Shown piece by piece: positions 8,700 to 17,288 of a stretch of DNA of 64,000 nucleotides; positions within the stretch are counted from its first letter, which is position 1, and every line of letters begins with the position of its first letter. The translations under genes were made by a program, and so were the position numbers. The stretch lies in contig NZ_WIXO01000001.1 in assembly GCF_009709575.1 (NCBI RefSeq), forward strand, positions 3,288,001 to 3,352,000, read 5' to 3'. The notes under the pieces are model-generated. The model saw nothing but the letters and a program-made list of their open reading frames with translations, was not told the origin of the DNA and did not search any database. The stretch is from Streptomyces taklimakanensis. GTDB taxonomy: Bacteria; Actinomycetota; Actinomycetes; Streptomycetales; Streptomycetaceae.

Positions 8700-8731
8700 G
8701 GCCCCCGACCCGGCGAGACGCTGGCGGGGGC
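8700..8731 (-). terminator. Terminator hairpin
   Basis: GGCCCCCG / CGGGGGCC stem after the 123-residue gene, immediately upstream of the operator-promoter block, separating two transcription units. Confidence 0.55.
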
Positions 8732-8748
8732 CTCAGGAAGAGAAGGGG

Positions 8749-9120
8749 TCAGCGGTCCGGGTGGGCCGCCTCGAAGTGCCCGGCGATGGCCTGCTCCACC
8801 CGCGCAACGTAGGCACGCTCACGGGCAGCGGCCTGCTCGCTGACCGCGCGGGCGATGTCGGCGCTGGTGAAGCCAGCCGGCAGGATCAACGGCGGCGCAG
8901 GCGGCTCGGCGCCGACCATCTCGTCGTGCCACCAGCCGCACCCGAGAGGGCACCAGTAGCGGATGACGCAGCCGGGCCGGTAGTCCGGTGTGGGGATCGT
9001 CGTCAACGGCGGCAACTCCACCGCCTGGGCCGCAGCGTCCGGCCACCCCAGCCGGTCGGTTTCGTCGCTCGACATGCGTGCGGTGGCTGCCTCGATCGGA
9101 TCGAGCTCGTCGGCGGGCAC
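8749..9120 (-). CDS. Hypothetical phage protein, 123 residues
   Basis: GTG start. Acidic N-terminal third, then RYWCPLGCGWWHDEM (C-x3-C with a following His) and a helical C-terminal half (ADIARAVSEQAAARERAYVARVEQ). A small metal-binding site is plausible. Follows the terminase operon and ends before a hairpin. Not recognised. Confidence 0.55.
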   Translation of the reverse strand: MPADELDPIEAATARMSSDETDRLGWPDAAAQAVELPPLTTIPTPDYRPGCVIRYWCPLGCGWWHDEMVGAEPPAPPLILPAGFTSADIARAVSEQAAARERAYVARVEQAIAGHFEAAHPDR

Positions 9121-9214
9121 GAGCGGCCTCCTCCGGTCGGTCGGGCGTGCAGAAGGTCAGCCACAGTAGTGCACGTGTGCGACCGGGCACGGCGAAACCG
9201 GACCGCCGGGGAGG

Positions 9215-9556
9215 TCACCGGGGCCCGTCCGGTACTGCTCGCACGGCAGCGACCGCGGCCGGGGCGACACGGACCGGGATCCGCAGCTCGCCGTGGATGC
9301 GCTGGTAGACGCCGTTGTCCACCAGTGACGGCGGAACGTTCTGCCACGGTGTCGGCTCGACGAGCGTGGTGAGGGCCTTGATGCGTTCCTCCAAGTCGTC
9401 GCAGTGGATGGACCAGGGCAGTCCCTCGCGGTGGCCGTGGGCGGAGCGCTGCGCCGCCTCCAGGTCGTGCCACAGGCTGGCGAGTTCGTCGCGGACCGCC
9501 TGCCGTAGTTCGTCGGTTTCCTCGCCGCACTGCGGGGGCCGGGCGGGGGTGGTCAT
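9215..9556 (-). CDS. Hypothetical protein coupled to the large terminase
   Basis: 113 residues; predicted helices (ETDELRQAVRDELASLWHDL, CDDLEERIKALTTLV) followed by a short beta-rich tail. ATG overlaps the terminase stop (ATGA), so it is co-translated with TerL. No family recognised. Confidence 0.6.
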   Translation of the reverse strand: MTTPARPPQCGEETDELRQAVRDELASLWHDLEAAQRSAHGHREGLPWSIHCDDLEERIKALTTLVEPTPWQNVPPSLVDNGVYQRIHGELRIPVRVAPAAVAAVRAVPDGPR

Positions 9557-10965
9557 CGTCTGCGTCCTCCTGTGGCGGGGCCGGTGCGGTTGCCGAGGGT
9601 GCGGGCGTAGCGGGACACGGCCGGGCTTGGCGTGCCGCGGGGCGGCCGTGCGGGGGTGTGGATGGTGCCGGTGCCGACGAGGTCGAGTCCCGCGACGAGG
9701 TACCGGGTCGTGTCCATGCCGTGGTCGTTGACCTTCAGCGGCTGCTCCTTGAGGCCGCCGTGGGCGCCGGGCTTCACGGCCCACACGTAGCTGGTGAACT
9801 CCTCCGCCGTGGAGGCGGGCTTCCCTGCGTCGGCGAGGGCCTGGTCCCGCTCGACGACGGCGTCCCGCATCACGTACAGCCGCGGCTGGCCGTCCCCCGC
9901 CGTCTTGAGGCGGGACTGCACGGCCTGGATGCCGTCGGACACGGTCTTCTTCGCGGGGACGGTCGCCATGCCGAGATGCTTCTCCAGGGTGGCGCGGTCC
10001 TCGGCGTCGTGGTCGCAGATGACGGCCTGCGGGGCGGGCTCGTCGGGGTGCTCGGCGGCGACGGCCTTGATCTGCCGGGCGTGGTCCTCGACGAGGCGGC
10101 GGGTGTGGTAGACCTCCCGCACGAGGTAGAGGCGCCCGTCGGGGTCCTGCCGCCAGTCCTGCCACACGAACGGGTTGGTGTAGCCGAAGTCGACGACCCA
10201 CCAGCGGGGCCAATCGTGGGGGACGTCGAACCGGTCGACGAGGTGAACGGCCTCGTTCCAGTCCTCGTAGATCAGGCCCTCGGCGGCGACCCACTTCCCC
10301 CAGCGCATCCGCTCGTAGCGGGGTCCGGTGAGGCTGTCGAGCCGGGCGAGGTAGTCCCGGCCGTAGTCGGTCCATTCGCCGTTCTGGTAGAGGCGGGGGT
10401 TGTCCTCGTGGCTGCTGTACAGCATGCGACAGCGTCCGGCGTCGGCGCGGAGTTTGAGGTGGTGGCTGGGTGGGCCGGGGTTCGTCGCCATGATCAGTTG
10501 CTGGTAGGACAGGCGCCCGTTCCGCAGTCGGGTGACGAGCGTGTCGAGATCCTCCGGGGTCGTTTCGACTGCCTCGTCGACGAACACGAGGTCGTACTCG
10601 GTGGACAGCAGCCGAGTCGCCCGGTCGAGACCGCCGACGACGATGACGGACCCGTTGGCGTACCGGAACGACGCGGGCTCCTGCGCGGACCCGCCGTAGA
10701 AGTGCACCACCCCGTGGGCGAGGGCCTCGGCTGCGACTTTCTGCCGGAACGTGACCAGCGTGGACGCGGTCAGCGACGAGTGGGTCTTACGGACGATCAA
10801 CGCGCGGGTCTTTGGGACGTGTAGGCATGTGAGGTGGACCTTGGCGAGCGCGGCGACGGACTTGCCGGTGCCGGCCGCGCCGGACATCAGAACCTCGTTG
10901 TCCCGGCAGTGGAACAGCTTGAGAGCGGCCCCCCGCAGCTCGTACCGGACGACGTCGTCAGCCAT
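9553..10965 (-). CDS. Phage terminase, large subunit
   Basis: 470 residues, normal length. ATPase: Walker A GAAGTGKS (29-36) and Walker B LVFVDEA (126-132), then ATNPGPPSHHLK coupling motif (160-171). Nuclease: RNase-H-like fold with D259 in WWVVDFGYTNP and D318 in VICDHDAEDR. Cuts and pumps phage DNA into the prohead. Lies 6 bases after the small-terminase gene. Resembles the PBSX/terminase_3 type. Confidence 0.93.
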   Translation of the reverse strand: MADDVVRYELRGAALKLFHCRDNEVLMSGAAGTGKSVAALAKVHLTCLHVPKTRALIVRKTHSSLTASTLVTFRQKVAAEALAHGVVHFYGGSAQEPASFRYANGSVIVVGGLDRATRLLSTEYDLVFVDEAVETTPEDLDTLVTRLRNGRLSYQQLIMATNPGPPSHHLKLRADAGRCRMLYSSHEDNPRLYQNGEWTDYGRDYLARLDSLTGPRYERMRWGKWVAAEGLIYEDWNEAVHLVDRFDVPHDWPRWWVVDFGYTNPFVWQDWRQDPDGRLYLVREVYHTRRLVEDHARQIKAVAAEHPDEPAPQAVICDHDAEDRATLEKHLGMATVPAKKTVSDGIQAVQSRLKTAGDGQPRLYVMRDAVVERDQALADAGKPASTAEEFTSYVWAVKPGAHGGLKEQPLKVNDHGMDTTRYLVAGLDLVGTGTIHTPARPPRGTPSPAVSRYARTLGNRTGPATGGRRR

Positions 10966-10971
10966 GGCGTC

Positions 10972-11373
10972 TCAGGCGAGGTCGTTCGGGTCGACGCCGA
11001 CGATCTCGTAGCGCAGCCCGCCGGTGTGCTCAACCTTCTCCGGCGTGGTGGTGCCCTGTAGTTTCGCGCGGTCCATGATGCAGCGGCGGACGATCTCGGC
11101 GGCCTTGGTGTCGCCTTTGAGGGCCTTGGGCCAGAACGCTGCCTGGAGCCGGTCGAGGCGCTGCGTCTCGATGTCCCGCATCTCTTCGACTTGCGCGGCC
11201 TCGGCCTTGCGGTTGGCTTCCAACGCGCGAGTAACGTCCTTATGCGCGGCGGCACGGTCGGAGTAGTCGAGAGCGTCAGCGATGGTCTGCCAGTCGGCGC
11301 CGCCGATCCTCATGGCGATCGCCTTAGAGCGGCGTTCAGCGGTGGCCGCTCGCTGCGCTTTGGAAGCGGGCAT
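10972..11373 (-). CDS. Terminase small subunit
   Basis: 133 residues: N-terminal helix-turn-helix (SKAIAMRIGGADWQTIADAL...DRAAAHKDVTRAL) typical of DNA-recognition subunits, a basic/acidic coiled coil (QVEEMRDIETQRLDRLQAAF) for oligomerisation, and a short C-terminal tail. Recognises the pac/cos site. Immediately upstream of TerL and 12 bases after the ParB-like gene, as expected. Confidence 0.8.
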   Translation of the reverse strand: MPASKAQRAATAERRSKAIAMRIGGADWQTIADALDYSDRAAAHKDVTRALEANRKAEAAQVEEMRDIETQRLDRLQAAFWPKALKGDTKAAEIVRRCIMDRAKLQGTTTPEKVEHTGGLRYEIVGVDPNDLA

Positions 11374-11385
11374 GTTGGCGTGTCC

Positions 11386-11997
11386 CTATTGGTTGGCCTG
11401 TCCGGCTCCTTGGGCGAGCCGGACGAGGTGCTGGAAGCGGGTGCTGTCGTCGTCGCTGCCGGTGTCGCGGGTGAGGGCGTGAAAGTCGTCGCGGACGTGC
11501 GGAGGGACGCGGATGCGGAGGAGGGGCCAGTCATCGTCGCCTGGGGTGGCGAGATCGGCGAGTTCGTCGGCTGTGAGGGGCGGGGCAATGAGGGCTTGGA
11601 CGTCGTCGTCGGTGTAGCCGGTGCCGTCGTAGTCGCCGTCAAGATAGGACAGCAGTTCGGCGAGGGCGTCGCGGTCGTAGTCGCCAAGGTCGGCGGTGCG
11701 GTTGTCGGCGAGGTTGATGCGGCGGGCGGTGTCGTCGCTGCAGTGGATGACCTCGCAACGTGCGGTGGGGTGACCCGCGAGGATGAGTGCCTGCAACGTG
11801 TGATTGCCGGCGAGGACGGCGAGCCGGTCGTCGTCGGTCTCGCGGACGACGAGGGACCTGTACTGGCCGTTGCGGTCGATGCTGGCGCGGATGGCGTGGA
11901 CGTCGCCGTGCTTGGCGTTGCCGGGGAACGGGACGAGCTGTTCGGTGGGGATGTCGCGGGTGCCGACGTAGACGGCGGCACCGTTGCTGGTGGTCAT
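11386..11997 (-). CDS. ParB/sulfiredoxin-domain protein
   Basis: 203 residues. Residues about 15-110 match the ParB N-terminal nuclease-like fold: LVPFPGNAKHGDVHAIRASI, GQYRSLVVRE, LAVLAGNHTLQALILAG and INLADNRTADLGDYD. No C-terminal ParB DNA-binding HTH is evident; instead a region with VPPHVRDDFHALTRDTG. In phages such proteins lie next to terminase genes and may nick DNA or act in packaging. First gene of the terminase operon. Confidence 0.8.
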   Translation of the reverse strand: MTTSNGAAVYVGTRDIPTEQLVPFPGNAKHGDVHAIRASIDRNGQYRSLVVRETDDDRLAVLAGNHTLQALILAGHPTARCEVIHCSDDTARRINLADNRTADLGDYDRDALAELLSYLDGDYDGTGYTDDDVQALIAPPLTADELADLATPGDDDWPLLRIRVPPHVRDDFHALTRDTGSDDDSTRFQHLVRLAQGAGQANQ

Positions 11998-12055
11998 GGT
12001 GTTGCTGCCCCTCCCGTTGGCTCCGCGGCCCGGTGTGGTCGGGAATGCGGTGTCG

Positions 12056-12092
12056 GTTACTCGCGTCAGGGGTGCAGGTTAGGGGCGTGTAC
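12056..12092 (-). promoter_or_regulatory. Promoter/operator region of the ParB-terminase operon
   Basis: Holds CAGGTTAGGGGCGTGTAC (12075-12092), the near-twin of the site before the portal operon, and the operator half GGTTACTCGCG (12056-12066). Probably a late promoter sharing a recognition factor with the portal promoter. Confidence 0.4.
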
Positions 12093-12097
12093 GCGAA

Positions 12098-12134
12098 AGG
12101 CCCCCGGTCCGGTGGTTGCCGGGCCGGGGGCCGT
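12098..12134 (-). terminator. Terminator hairpin
   Basis: GCCCCCGGTCCGG / CCGGGCCGGGGGC stem following the 79-residue gene. Confidence 0.55.
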
Positions 12135-12157
12135 CGTGGTGCGGGTGGCGCGATGGG

Positions 12158-12397
12158 TCAGTCTTCGTTCTGGTCGGTGGCCACGCCGCGGCGGATGTCG
12201 ACGGTGGCGGTGAAGACGTCGCGGGGGGACGCGTAGTTCTTCGCTTCCTGGCGGGCGGTCTCTGCGTCGTTGTGGACGCTGTAGTGGGAGGTGCTGCCCT
12301 TGAGGTATCGGCCGAGCTGCACCTTCGCCGAGGTGGCGTCGGTGGCGACGATGTAGACGGTGCCGTGGAGGTGCTCGGTGTGGGATAGGCCGCTCAT
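12158..12397 (-). CDS. Small hypothetical protein
   Basis: 79 residues, mixed alpha/beta (GTVYIVATDATSAKVQLGRY, FTATVDIRRG), soluble. GGAGGACACCCC precedes the ATG. Similar small proteins occur next to tra genes of Streptomyces integrative elements, but I cannot name it. It stands alone between two hairpins, so it is probably monocistronic or a read-through product of traB. Confidence 0.55.
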   Translation of the reverse strand: MSGLSHTEHLHGTVYIVATDATSAKVQLGRYLKGSTSHYSVHNDAETARQEAKNYASPRDVFTATVDIRRGVATDQNED

Positions 12398-12424
12398 GGG
12401 GTGTCCTCCTTTGGTGGCTGCGTG

Positions 12425-12463
12425 GTGAAGGTCCCGCCGTCGGGGGTCGGCGGGACCTTCGGG
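12425..12463 (-). terminator. Strong terminator after the traB-like gene
   Basis: Stem AAGGTCCCGCCG / CGGCGGGACCTT, 12 bp, downstream of the translocase gene. Confidence 0.65.
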
Positions 12464-12512
12464 TGGAGTGTATGGCGGGTGCGGGTGCGGTGTGGGGGTT
12501 TCGGGAAGGGCG

Positions 12513-14606
12513 TCAGTCGGTGAGGACCGTGTTCAGCATGCGTTCGGCCTCGTCCAGGGCGGAGGAGCCGGCTGTTCGGGCGCCGCGGCCTTTCCTGCCG
12601 GTCTGCTTGGAGCCGCCGCGGGGGCTGGTCTCCTCGCCGTCGTCGGGGTCGGTGTCGTCGGGGGCGTTCCAGTCGCCCCACAGGTCGCGGGCTTGGAGTT
12701 CGCGGATTTCGTGGTCGGTGAGGTGGGTGACGAGGTCGGGGAATAGGTCGTCGATGGTGTGGCCGGGGCGGAAGACGCGCAGGGTGCGCAGGCGGGGGGC
12801 TTCCTTGCCTTCGATGATCCAGCCGACGCCGCCGAGGTTGGAGGCGGCGGGGGGTTCGGGTTCGCCTTTCATGATGCGGTCGAGGCGTCCGGTCGGTTTC
12901 GTGGAGGACAGGGCCCGCGGGAGTGGGTCGGGGATCTGGTCGCGGGTGAAGCCGAGGGCTTTGAACTCGTCGACCATGCGGCCGGGCGGGGTGCGCAGCA
13001 TGATCGGGATGGAGTTCTCGCGGATGTTCTCGGCCATGAGGCGGGTGAAACCGTCCTGGACTTCGGCGGACTGGGTGCCGAAGGTGACGCCGATGCCGTA
13101 CTTGCGGCCCTTGACGGTTGCTCGGGCGGCGAGGTCGGTGATTTCGGCCCCGTACAGGTGGTGTCCGGCGGCGGAGAGGAACTCATCGACGATGGCTTGG
13201 AGCGGGCTGTAGGGGCAGCCCTTGGCGCCTGGGCGCCAGTCGTGGCGTTTGCCGTCGGCCCAGGTCATGTCGCCGCGGATGTCCATGAGGGCTTCAATGG
13301 CGCGGAGCATGCGGACGATGTAGAGGGCGCCGAATCCTTGGCGGTCGACGTGGGGGGCGAGGGCGCCGATCTTCTCGTCGGGGGCTTCGGCCGCGGCCCA
13401 GACGACGGCGCCCCAGAGAGCGTAGGCGGCGGCGTCGGCGACGAGGCCCTCGGACTTGCCGCCGCCGGAGGGGGCGACCCACATGCCGTGGGCGGCGCCG
13501 CGGTCGGTGTGGACGCGGCGGCGGGCGGGCTGGCCGTTCTCCTTGTAGCCGATGGTGAACCAGCCGCCTGTGTCGGGGGTCAGGAGGTCGCGGGTGGCGT
13601 CGTAGATGCGGGCGAGGGGGGATTCGTCCCAGACCTGGATCATGACTCGGTCGCCGTCCTCGAAGAGGTGGATGCGTCCGTCGGTGGGTTTGGCGCCCAT
13701 GGCGGTGCAGACGTCGTCGGTGCGCCAGGCGGGTTCGGTGCCGTCGGTGGTGCGGGCGATCCAGTAGGTGAAGCCGCGGGGGTCGCGGCCTTTGTCGACG
13801 AGTTTGGTGCCGGGGATCGGCCCGTGGGCGTGGCCGATCTTGGTTTCCCACCATTGGGCGTCGCTTTGGGTTTCGCGGGGGGCGGTGGCGGCGTCGGGGG
13901 TGATGCGGACTTCGCGCCAGCCGGGGCCGCATTGGCGGCCCTTGGTGGTGGCCACGTCGAGGATCTTGACGACGTTGGGGTCGGGGCGGACTCCGAAGGC
14001 GGCGGCGATGTCGACTTCGTTGAGGTTGGTGATGGGGCGGCCGTCTTCTGCGGCGCGGAGGAGCATGGTGAAGTCGTGGGCGGTGCCGGGGTGGCGGTCG
14101 ACGTGGACGATGACGGTGCGGCCGGGGTTGCCGGCGCGTTCCCATAGGTGTTGCACGCCGCGGGTGAAGTCGTCGCCGACACCAGTGGTGGCTGCGGCCG
14201 GGGGCGCGGTGGTGTCGGTGGTGAGGGCGGGGGCGGTGGTGTTCGGGGCGGTGAGGGCGCGTCGTTTGGCGGTGCGGGAGAGGGGGGCGAGGGCGGCGAG
14301 GGCGGCGGCCCAGCCGGTGGCGAGGAGGGTGTCGAGGAGCCAGCCGTTGGTGTGGAGTGCTGTGACGTCGACGGCGAGGGCTGTGATGAGGGGGGAGAGG
14401 CGGAGGAGGGTGCGGCCGGTGCCGGTGTCGCCGTCGTGGAGGCGTTTGGCGGCCAGGGCGGTGGCGGCGGCGCCGGCGGCGAGGACGGCGCCGTTGATGG
14501 TGCCGTCGGGGGATGCGTTGGGCGCGATGACCAGGGCTGGGGCCGTCAGGGCGTAGCCCCAGCGCTCCAGGGCTACGGAGCGTGGTGTGCGGTACGCGGC
14601 GGACAC
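12513..14606 (-). CDS. TraB/FtsK-like conjugative DNA translocase
   Basis: 697 residues from a GTG with GAAAGGAC ribosome site. N-terminal 110 residues hold two to three membrane segments; the FtsK-type ATPase has Walker A APSGGGKS (378-385), Walker B LQAIVDEF (469-476) and TFGTQS (508-513). A C-terminal region (after residue 600) could be the winged-helix DNA-recognition part but is not obvious. Single-protein, double-stranded DNA transfer is the hallmark of Streptomyces conjugation (TraB, TraSA). Neighbouring spd-type genes support this role. It stands behind its own operator-promoter, so transfer is probably repressed in the integrated state. Confidence 0.85.
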   Translation of the reverse strand: MSAAYRTPRSVALERWGYALTAPALVIAPNASPDGTINGAVLAAGAAATALAAKRLHDGDTGTGRTLLRLSPLITALAVDVTALHTNGWLLDTLLATGWAAALAALAPLSRTAKRRALTAPNTTAPALTTDTTAPPAAATTGVGDDFTRGVQHLWERAGNPGRTVIVHVDRHPGTAHDFTMLLRAAEDGRPITNLNEVDIAAAFGVRPDPNVVKILDVATTKGRQCGPGWREVRITPDAATAPRETQSDAQWWETKIGHAHGPIPGTKLVDKGRDPRGFTYWIARTTDGTEPAWRTDDVCTAMGAKPTDGRIHLFEDGDRVMIQVWDESPLARIYDATRDLLTPDTGGWFTIGYKENGQPARRRVHTDRGAAHGMWVAPSGGGKSEGLVADAAAYALWGAVVWAAAEAPDEKIGALAPHVDRQGFGALYIVRMLRAIEALMDIRGDMTWADGKRHDWRPGAKGCPYSPLQAIVDEFLSAAGHHLYGAEITDLAARATVKGRKYGIGVTFGTQSAEVQDGFTRLMAENIRENSIPIMLRTPPGRMVDEFKALGFTRDQIPDPLPRALSSTKPTGRLDRIMKGEPEPPAASNLGGVGWIIEGKEAPRLRTLRVFRPGHTIDDLFPDLVTHLTDHEIRELQARDLWGDWNAPDDTDPDDGEETSPRGGSKQTGRKGRGARTAGSSALDEAERMLNTVLTD

Positions 14607-14645
14607 GGCGGGTCCTTTCGTGTTTTGTGCGGGTGGGTGGTTCCG

Positions 14646-14707
14646 GGTGCTCACGGAAGCGTATCGGTGTGCCGGGGTGCGCACAAGTATGTGGAGACGG
14701 TTGCTCG
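14646..14707 (-). promoter_or_regulatory. Operator-controlled promoter of the traB-like gene
   Basis: Minus strand -35 TTGTGC (14681-14686), 17 bp, -10 TACGCT (14658-14663). Palindrome copy at 14683-14707 covers the -35; a weaker copy (GTGAGCACCCGG, minus strand) lies downstream of the -10. Confidence 0.7.
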
Positions 14708-14727
14708 TGTGGGGTGGTGGAATGCGT

Positions 14728-14759
14728 CGGCCCCGCCCGGTGTCCTGGGCGGGGCCGAT
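14728..14759 (-). terminator. Terminator hairpin
   Basis: CGGCCCCGCCC / GGGCGGGGCCG stem separating the 139-residue gene from the traB promoter. Confidence 0.6.
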
Positions 14760-14779
14760 GGCGGGGAGAGGGGCGGGGG

Positions 14780-15199
14780 TCAGGTGGGCCGGTTGAACGC
14801 GCCGGGTTTGGGGGTGCGTGCCGTGCGTTGGGAGCGGACGTTGTGGAGTCGGCCATACAGGCGCTGATGCGTGTGTCGCGCGTTGTCGGCCTGTTGTGCG
14901 GTTGCGGCGGCCATCCTCGCCAGGCGGCGGACGTCGGGGACGTTGCCGCCCAGGGCGAGGCCGACGGCCTCGGCCAGCCTGACGGGTTTGCTGTCGAAAT
15001 CACTCTCGGCGGCCCGTCGGGCGATGCCGGTGGCCCTCTCGGCGTTGCCTTCGATGCGCTTGGCGAGCTGCGCCAGCAGGGCGTCGGCTCGCCCTAGATC
15101 CTCCGCGAACGCGGTGAGCCGGTTCTGCAGGGTGGTGTAGCGGGCTCCGTCGCCGCCGGGGGTGGGGGCGGTGTTCCGTGCGGGCTGGATCTCTCCCAC
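14780..15199 (-). CDS. Transfer-region helical protein
   Basis: 139 residues, a long helical bundle (LQNRLTAFAEDLGRADALLA, RLAEAVGLALGGNVPDVRRL, LARMAAATAQQADNARH) with a basic tail. Similar small proteins sit beside traB in Streptomyces integrative elements and are labelled as conjugal transfer proteins, without proven function. Starts 12 bases after the Lys/Pro-rich gene, so the two are co-transcribed. Confidence 0.55.
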   Translation of the reverse strand: MGEIQPARNTAPTPGGDGARYTTLQNRLTAFAEDLGRADALLAQLAKRIEGNAERATGIARRAAESDFDSKPVRLAEAVGLALGGNVPDVRRLARMAAATAQQADNARHTHQRLYGRLHNVRSQRTARTPKPGAFNRPT

Positions 15200-15211
15200 G
15201 GGGTTCTCCTG

Positions 15212-17197
15212 TCAGTGGTGGCTTGCGGCTGATGCCTGGGTCAGTCCGGAGTCCTGCATTGCGCGGGCGTCTTCGCCGTAGACCTGCTCGACCCACCGGT
15301 ATCCGGTGACGGCGTACTCGGTGGCCTTCGCGCAGCCCTCCGAGAAGCGTTCGGCGAGGATCGCCATCTCGGCGGCGTTGTCGGACAGGTGGATGACTTC
15401 GTCGACTACGGACTGGTCGATGTTGTCGTCGCTGACCAGGTCGGCGGAGATTTGTCGGAGGTCGCGGGCGATGCGGGTGAGTGCCTCGGCGAGGGTCCCG
15501 GCGAGGGCTTGGTCCTGGACGGCCTGTTCGGCGATGGCGTCCAGTTCGTCCATGTACTCGTAGATCGTGATGGCTGCTTGGTGTTGGGGGGCCATCGCCT
15601 GCCGCGGTGCGGCCGGGGTCGTGCTGTGGCCGTTTGGCGTCATGCGGTCGCCTTTCGGGGTGTTGCGTTGGGTGGGGCGGGTGGTGCCGGGGCGTTGGGT
15701 GTGGGGTTCGGGTGCGGGTGGCAGTCCCTTGGTGCCGGGGGTGATTCCGTGGGGGTCGCTTTGGCGGGGGGTGTTGTCGGGGCGGTCGGCGCGGGTGACG
15801 GTGATGCCGTGGTCGCCGGCGGGGGATGCCTCGTTCGGGGGGCTGTCGGTGTTGGTGTCGTGCTTGCGGAAGCGGCTTCGGAAGCCGGCACCGCCCTTGG
15901 GGCCGTCAGAGCCGTTCTCGCGGCCTTTCCGCCCCCCTTCCGGCTCGTCGGTCGCGCCGGGCCGGTTCGGTCCGTCAGAGGGGCCGTCAGGGCCGTTTTC
16001 GGGGGGCTCTTTGGGGTCGGTGTCCTTCGGGGTCTTCTGCTTCTCCTTCCGGCGGTCGTCGGCGGGGGCCTTCCGTTTGGCGCGGGTGCACCGCTTGCAG
16101 CGGCATTCGTGGACGTCGTAGCCCTCGACGGTGCCGTGCGGGGCGCCGGGGACTTTCCAGTCGTTGTGGGGGCCGGGGATCTTCCGGTCCTGCTTGGACG
16201 CGCGGTCGCGGTCCCGGCCGGAGGTCGACCTGCCGTCGCGGTGCTTGCCGTCGCCGTCCTTGCGCAGCCGCTCCCGGTTGGCCTTGGCGGCGTCCTTCTC
16301 GCTTGGCGTCCGGGGATTGCGGTTCTTACCGAGCGACTTGTCGTCCTGCCGCTTGGGCTTCTTCGGGCCTGGCTTGGGCTGCTCTGGCTTGGGCTTGTGC
16401 GGCTGCTCCGGTGTCGGCTTGGGCTTCTTCTGGTCGGGCTTGCGCGGGTCGGGCTTCGACGGCGTCGGCTTGGGCTGGTCCGGCTTGGGCTTCTTCGGGT
16501 CTGGCTTCGGCGGTGTCGGCTTGCGCGGGTCCGGAGTCGGCTTCGGCTTGCGCGGGTCGGGCTTCGACGGCGTCGGCTTCGGCGACTGCCCGCCGGAACC
16601 GCCTTTCCCGCCGTTCCTCCCGCCGCCCGCTCCGGAGGGCGACGAGTGCCGGCCGCCTGCTCCGGAGTGCTTGGCCCGGTCGGCGGCGGCCTTCCCCCTG
16701 GCGGCGATGAGGTCGGCCCGCGCCTTGAGCCGCTCCTGCTGGAGCTTGCTGTTCTGCTCGGCCAGTGCCTTCTCGTGGGCGGTGCGTGCCTTGAGGCGGG
16801 CGACCTTGTCCGCGATCTCCGCTTCCCGTAGCGGGGCTTCGACCTCGTGGCGGGCCTGTCCGGCTCGGATGCGGTGGTCGATCCAGTCGGCGAGTCGCTC
16901 GGCCAGGGACGCCCGCGGTGCGGATGTCTCGTCCGGGGCCGCTTGGCCGCCGTCGGGGGTGGGGGCCGTGGGCGGGGCGGGGGGCGCCGTGGCGGTCAAC
17001 GCGTCGCCGGGGTTCGGCGGGGCGGGGATCGCGGGGAGTTCGAGGGTGGTCTCCTCCGGTGTCTCCGGAGGGGGGGCCACATCGGCGTAGGGCGGGATGG
17101 GCGGGGGGACGTAGGTGGGGTCGCTCTCTCCCGGGAAGGGGACGACGACCGCGTCGTCGCCCCTGCCGTCGCGGCTGCCGCGGCGGTCATCGGCCAT
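15212..17197 (-). CDS. Large Lys/Pro-rich transfer-region protein
   Basis: 661 residues. N-terminal 100 residues are Pro-rich; residues about 110-180 form a charged coiled coil (ARLKARTAHEKALAEQNSKL); about 220-310 is a low-complexity array of KPTP/KPDPRKP repeats; a CxCxxC group (HECRCKRCTRAKRKAP) follows; the last 120 residues are a well-formed helical domain (YEYMDELDAIAEQAVQDQAL). Homologues in Streptomyces elements are often called ATP/GTP-binding, but I see no Walker motif. The basic repeat could contact DNA or cell wall. Start chosen at MADDRRGSRDG because GGAAGAACCCC precedes it. Confidence 0.6.
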   Translation of the reverse strand: MADDRRGSRDGRGDDAVVVPFPGESDPTYVPPPIPPYADVAPPPETPEETTLELPAIPAPPNPGDALTATAPPAPPTAPTPDGGQAAPDETSAPRASLAERLADWIDHRIRAGQARHEVEAPLREAEIADKVARLKARTAHEKALAEQNSKLQQERLKARADLIAARGKAAADRAKHSGAGGRHSSPSGAGGGRNGGKGGSGGQSPKPTPSKPDPRKPKPTPDPRKPTPPKPDPKKPKPDQPKPTPSKPDPRKPDQKKPKPTPEQPHKPKPEQPKPGPKKPKRQDDKSLGKNRNPRTPSEKDAAKANRERLRKDGDGKHRDGRSTSGRDRDRASKQDRKIPGPHNDWKVPGAPHGTVEGYDVHECRCKRCTRAKRKAPADDRRKEKQKTPKDTDPKEPPENGPDGPSDGPNRPGATDEPEGGRKGRENGSDGPKGGAGFRSRFRKHDTNTDSPPNEASPAGDHGITVTRADRPDNTPRQSDPHGITPGTKGLPPAPEPHTQRPGTTRPTQRNTPKGDRMTPNGHSTTPAAPRQAMAPQHQAAITIYEYMDELDAIAEQAVQDQALAGTLAEALTRIARDLRQISADLVSDDNIDQSVVDEVIHLSDNAAEMAILAERFSEGCAKATEYAVTGYRWVEQVYGEDARAMQDSGLTQASAASHH

Positions 17198-17288
17198 GGG
17201 GTTCTTCCTCCAAACCCTTGACGGAGAGTCACTCTCGCGTGCACGCGTGCGCGGGCACGCGTGCACGCGTTATGCGCGCGAGGCCGGG

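Noticed and set aside
16300..16570. Tandem DNA repeat acting as a cis site in the Lys/Pro-rich gene
   Set aside because: The repetition is explained by KPTP/KPDP coding units with varied codons and no fixed period.
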